NCBI GenBank assembly: GCA_963772315.1
Contig: CAVYWJ010000004.1
Location: 2,604,001 to 2,668,000, forward strand
Origin: Haliangium sp963772315
GTDB taxonomy: Bacteria > Myxococcota_A > Polyangia > Haliangiales > Haliangiaceae
Reading direction: 5' to 3'
DNA: 64,000 bases
A model generated the notes under the pieces. The model saw only the letters and a list, made by a program, of their open reading frames with translations, made no database searches and was not told the DNA's origin. Made by a program: the position numbers and the translations under genes. This document shows positions 59,917-64,000 of this stretch, piece after piece. How positions within the stretch are numbered: position 1 is the first letter of the stretch; the number at the start of each line of letters is the position of its first letter.

Positions 59917-60630
59917 ATGACGGTCAACGACAAACCCACGACACGACAATCGATTGCCACGCTGCACGGCTACGATCTCTGGGCTGCCACGTACGACACC
60001 ACCGATAATCCCATCGTGGCGGTGGACGGCTGCATCCTGCCGCGCATGATGGAGGATATCGGGCCTTGGGACGGGCTCCGGGTGCTCGACGCGGGATGCG
60101 GCACGGGAAGACACACGGCGTGGCTAGCCAAGCGCGCGGCCCGGGTCCTGGCCGTGGACTTCTCTGCCGGCATGTTGGACCAGGCACGGAGCAGGCTGGC
60201 TGGCGCGAGCAACGTCGAGTTCTATCAGCAGGATCTGTCGGCGCCGCCCTTTGGCGGTCTGGCCGATAGCTGCGTGGATCGTGCCCTCTGCGCTCTGGTA
60301 GGGGAGCACATCGCGCACTTGCCAGCGCTGTTCCGCGAGTTCGTTCGCCTGCTCCGGCCGGGCGGCTGGCTTCTCTTTAGCGTGTACCACCCGTTCCTCG
60401 CGGCCATGGGAAAAGAGGCGAACTTCACGCTGCCCGACGATGGCATCGAATACCGGCTCGGTGCCGAGATGCACCTCGTCTCGGACTACGTCAACGCGTT
60501 GCGACGGGCCGGATTGGTGCTGCACGACCTGGATGAAGTCATCGCCACACCTGAGCTGTGCGAGACGATTCCATCCCTCGGGAAGTTTCGCGGTCTGCCC
60601 GTGCTGCTGACGCTCACGGGCCAGGCCTGA
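59917..60630 (+). CDS. class I SAM-dependent methyltransferase
   Basis: This 237-residue cytoplasmic enzyme has the Rossmann SAM fold: LRVLDAGCGTGRHTAWLAKR (motif I), VLAVDFSAGMLDQARSRLAG (motif II acidic), FYQQDLSAPPFGGL and FREFVRLLRPGGWLLFSVYHP. CGGAG five or so bases before ATG 59917 supports the start. It resembles small-molecule methyltransferases of the UbiE/SmtA style. The N-terminal YDLWAATYDTTDNPIVAVDG is typical of that group. Substrate unknown. It is monocistronic, downstream of the candidate RNA. Confidence 0.85.
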   Translation: MTVNDKPTTRQSIATLHGYDLWAATYDTTDNPIVAVDGCILPRMMEDIGPWDGLRVLDAGCGTGRHTAWLAKRAARVLAVDFSAGMLDQARSRLAGASNVEFYQQDLSAPPFGGLADSCVDRALCALVGEHIAHLPALFREFVRLLRPGGWLLFSVYHPFLAAMGKEANFTLPDDGIEYRLGAEMHLVSDYVNALRRAGLVLHDLDEVIATPELCETIPSLGKFRGLPVLLTLTGQA

Positions 60631-60674
60631 GCACCCGAGCTTCGCAGCGAGGCCGCAACAGCGGACGCAGGAAA

Positions 60675-60705
60675 CAAAAAAGCCCCGGAGCATGGCTCCG
60701 GGGCT
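60675..60705 (-). terminator. Rho-independent terminator of the tRNA unit
   Basis: On the minus strand AGCCCCGGAGC, loop CAT, GCTCCGGGGCT make an 11-bp stem (60705-60681), followed by TTTTTT. It lies six bases past tRNA-Asp, so it ends the tRNA-Val-tRNA-Asp transcript. It may also serve the methyltransferase (stop 60630), but the T-run faces the tRNA side. Confidence 0.9.
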
Positions 60706-60711
60706 CGCTTG

Positions 60712-60785
<74 letters not shown>

Positions 60786-60807
60786 AAATCTAATTATCAA
60801 AATTCAG

Positions 60808-60879
60808 TGGGCGAAGTAGGATTCGAACCTACGGCCACCGCCTTGTAAGGGCGGCGCTCTACCACTGAGCTATCCGCCC
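60808..60879 (-). tRNA. tRNA-Val (UAC)
   Basis: The minus strand gives acceptor GGGCGGA/TTCGCCC with discriminator A, D arm GCTCAGTGGTAGAGC, anticodon stem CCGCC/GGCGG with loop CTTACAA, anticodon TAC (valine), and T arm CGTAGG-TTCGAAT-CCTAC. CCA is not encoded. First gene of the tRNA pair. Confidence 0.95.
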
Positions 60880-60903
60880 GCGCTCCTCATCAAGGCGGAA
60901 CCT

Positions 60904-60932
60904 GTTCTAGCTAAGGCGCTCAGTCTTGTCAA
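60904..60932 (-). promoter_or_regulatory. sigma-70 promoter of the tRNA-Val/tRNA-Asp unit
   Basis: On the minus strand TTGACA (60932-60927, perfect -35) and TAGAAC (60909-60904, 4/6 of -10) are 17 bases apart. The start point would be near 60897, about 18 bases before the tRNA-Val 5' end. This is the best promoter match in the window. Confidence 0.75.
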
Positions 60933-61006
60933 GACACTGCGGGCAATTCTGCAAAAGCACATCTTTCTTTGCGCGCGTGCCGCCCGCCAGGCACCACATT
61001 CCAAGG

Positions 61007-63500
<2,494 letters not shown>

Positions 63501-63745
63501 GAGGGGCTCGCTCCAGTGAAACTGGGCATGAAGCCAGCCATGGGCTGGCTCACGAATTTTTACTCTATGCGCTTCGCCGCCGGACGCAAGGTTATGTCAC
63601 CGAAGGCGATTCGGGAAATGCGCAAAGTCGCAGCAGCTCGGCACGAGCGCATCTTCGGTTGGCAACCAAAGACGGACGCCGCCGGCTCGCTGCCCCGGGT
63701 GTCGGCAATTTGCTGGCTCGCGCGCGCCTTGCGTCGTGCGCGCGC

Positions 63746-64000
63746 TCAGGCCGACTCGACAGCCGGCTCTTTCTCGTAGGTGACCATCGGCTCGGCGTGC
63801 TTCTCGATCACGTCCTCGTTGATGATCACCTCCTTGATGTCCGTGCTGGCTGGGGACGTCGTACATGATGTCGAGCATGCGCGCTCTCGAGGATCGCGCG
63901 CAGGCCGCGGGCGCCGCTCTTCTGCGTCGAGCGCCTGCTTCGCGACGCTTGACAGCGCGCCGCTTGGTGAACTTGAGCTTCACGCCGTCCATCTCGAACA
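63746..64000 (-). pseudogene. clpX: ClpX C-terminus, frameshifted, cut by window edge
   Basis: Last ~85 residues of ClpX, the AAA+ unfoldase for ClpP. Pieces in shifting frames read FEMDGVKLKFTK, ALSSVAKQALDA, SGARGLRAILE, MLDIMYDVPS, TDIKEVIINEDVIEKHAEPM and VTYEKEPAVESA, then TGA at 63746-63748. This fits the normal C-terminal subdomain. Indels recur as in lon just downstream (245 bases, no gene between). clpX-lon order is common. The start and ATPase domain lie past 64000. Confidence 0.8.

Overview
The window is a very GC-rich chromosomal segment of a myxobacterium-like bacterium (Myxococcota; order not resolvable from sequence alone). Supporting signs are the many lipoproteins with Asp/Ala/Gly-rich linkers, an OmpA protein with thrombospondin type-3 calcium repeats, a MopE-type metal-binding motif, kinase-rich signalling (FHA-GAF-PP2C, hybrid histidine kinase), and a clpX-lon pair.

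Layout. 1-16.4 kb: end of an ABC exporter, a lipoprotein, a lysyl-oxidase-like lipoprotein, a large cell-wall lysin, a flavin oxidoreductase, an Rpn/PD-(D/E)XK nuclease flanked by repeats, an unknown gene coupled to endonuclease V, a decayed two-component pair, a lipoprotein intradiol dioxygenase, then plsX-phosphatase-thioesterase. 16.4-24.4 kb: TrkH/TrkA potassium uptake with a kinase-less HAMP sensor, ApbE, a glycosyltransferase and small proteins. 24.4-37 kb: envelope operon (DUF4398-type lipoprotein, OmpA/TSP3, TPR-barrel protein, phosphatase-fold membrane protein), a convergent membrane sulfatase, a glycosyltransferase, a hybrid sensor kinase and a PQQ-type sugar dehydrogenase. 37-47 kb: phosphate transporter with its DUF47 partner, a broken Rpn gene beside a 21-bp array, treYZ, a beta-propeller-like lipoprotein, and rpmB/rpmG. 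47-58 kb: PP2C phosphatase, then a tightly coupled operon with an AstD-like aldehyde dehydrogenase, a lysine-aminotransferase-like enzyme, a GNAT domain and a PLP-site-less aminotransferase copy (apparently one ~1550-residue polypeptide), a C45 amidase, a second aminotransferase and a two-subunit CoA-transferase. 58-64 kb: a sigma-70 gene, a hairpin-dense candidate non-coding RNA, a methyltransferase, tRNA-Val and tRNA-Asp with promoter and terminator, lon, and the end of clpX.

The most interesting system is the 49.4-57.8 kb operon. Its parts match the logic of the arginine succinyltransferase (AST) route: acylate an amino acid, transaminate the side-chain amine, oxidise the semialdehyde, remove the acyl group. 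Here three steps seem fused on one chain, and a C45 hydrolase could do the last.

A caution on quality: single-base indels break at least nine otherwise conserved genes (RR-HK, trkH, hybrid kinase, Rpn copy 2, PP2C, the fused ALDH/aminotransferase, sigma factor, lon, clpX). In lon/clpX they recur every few tens of bases, which looks like consensus error rather than decay. Reading-frame breaks elsewhere should therefore be confirmed before calling pseudogenes.
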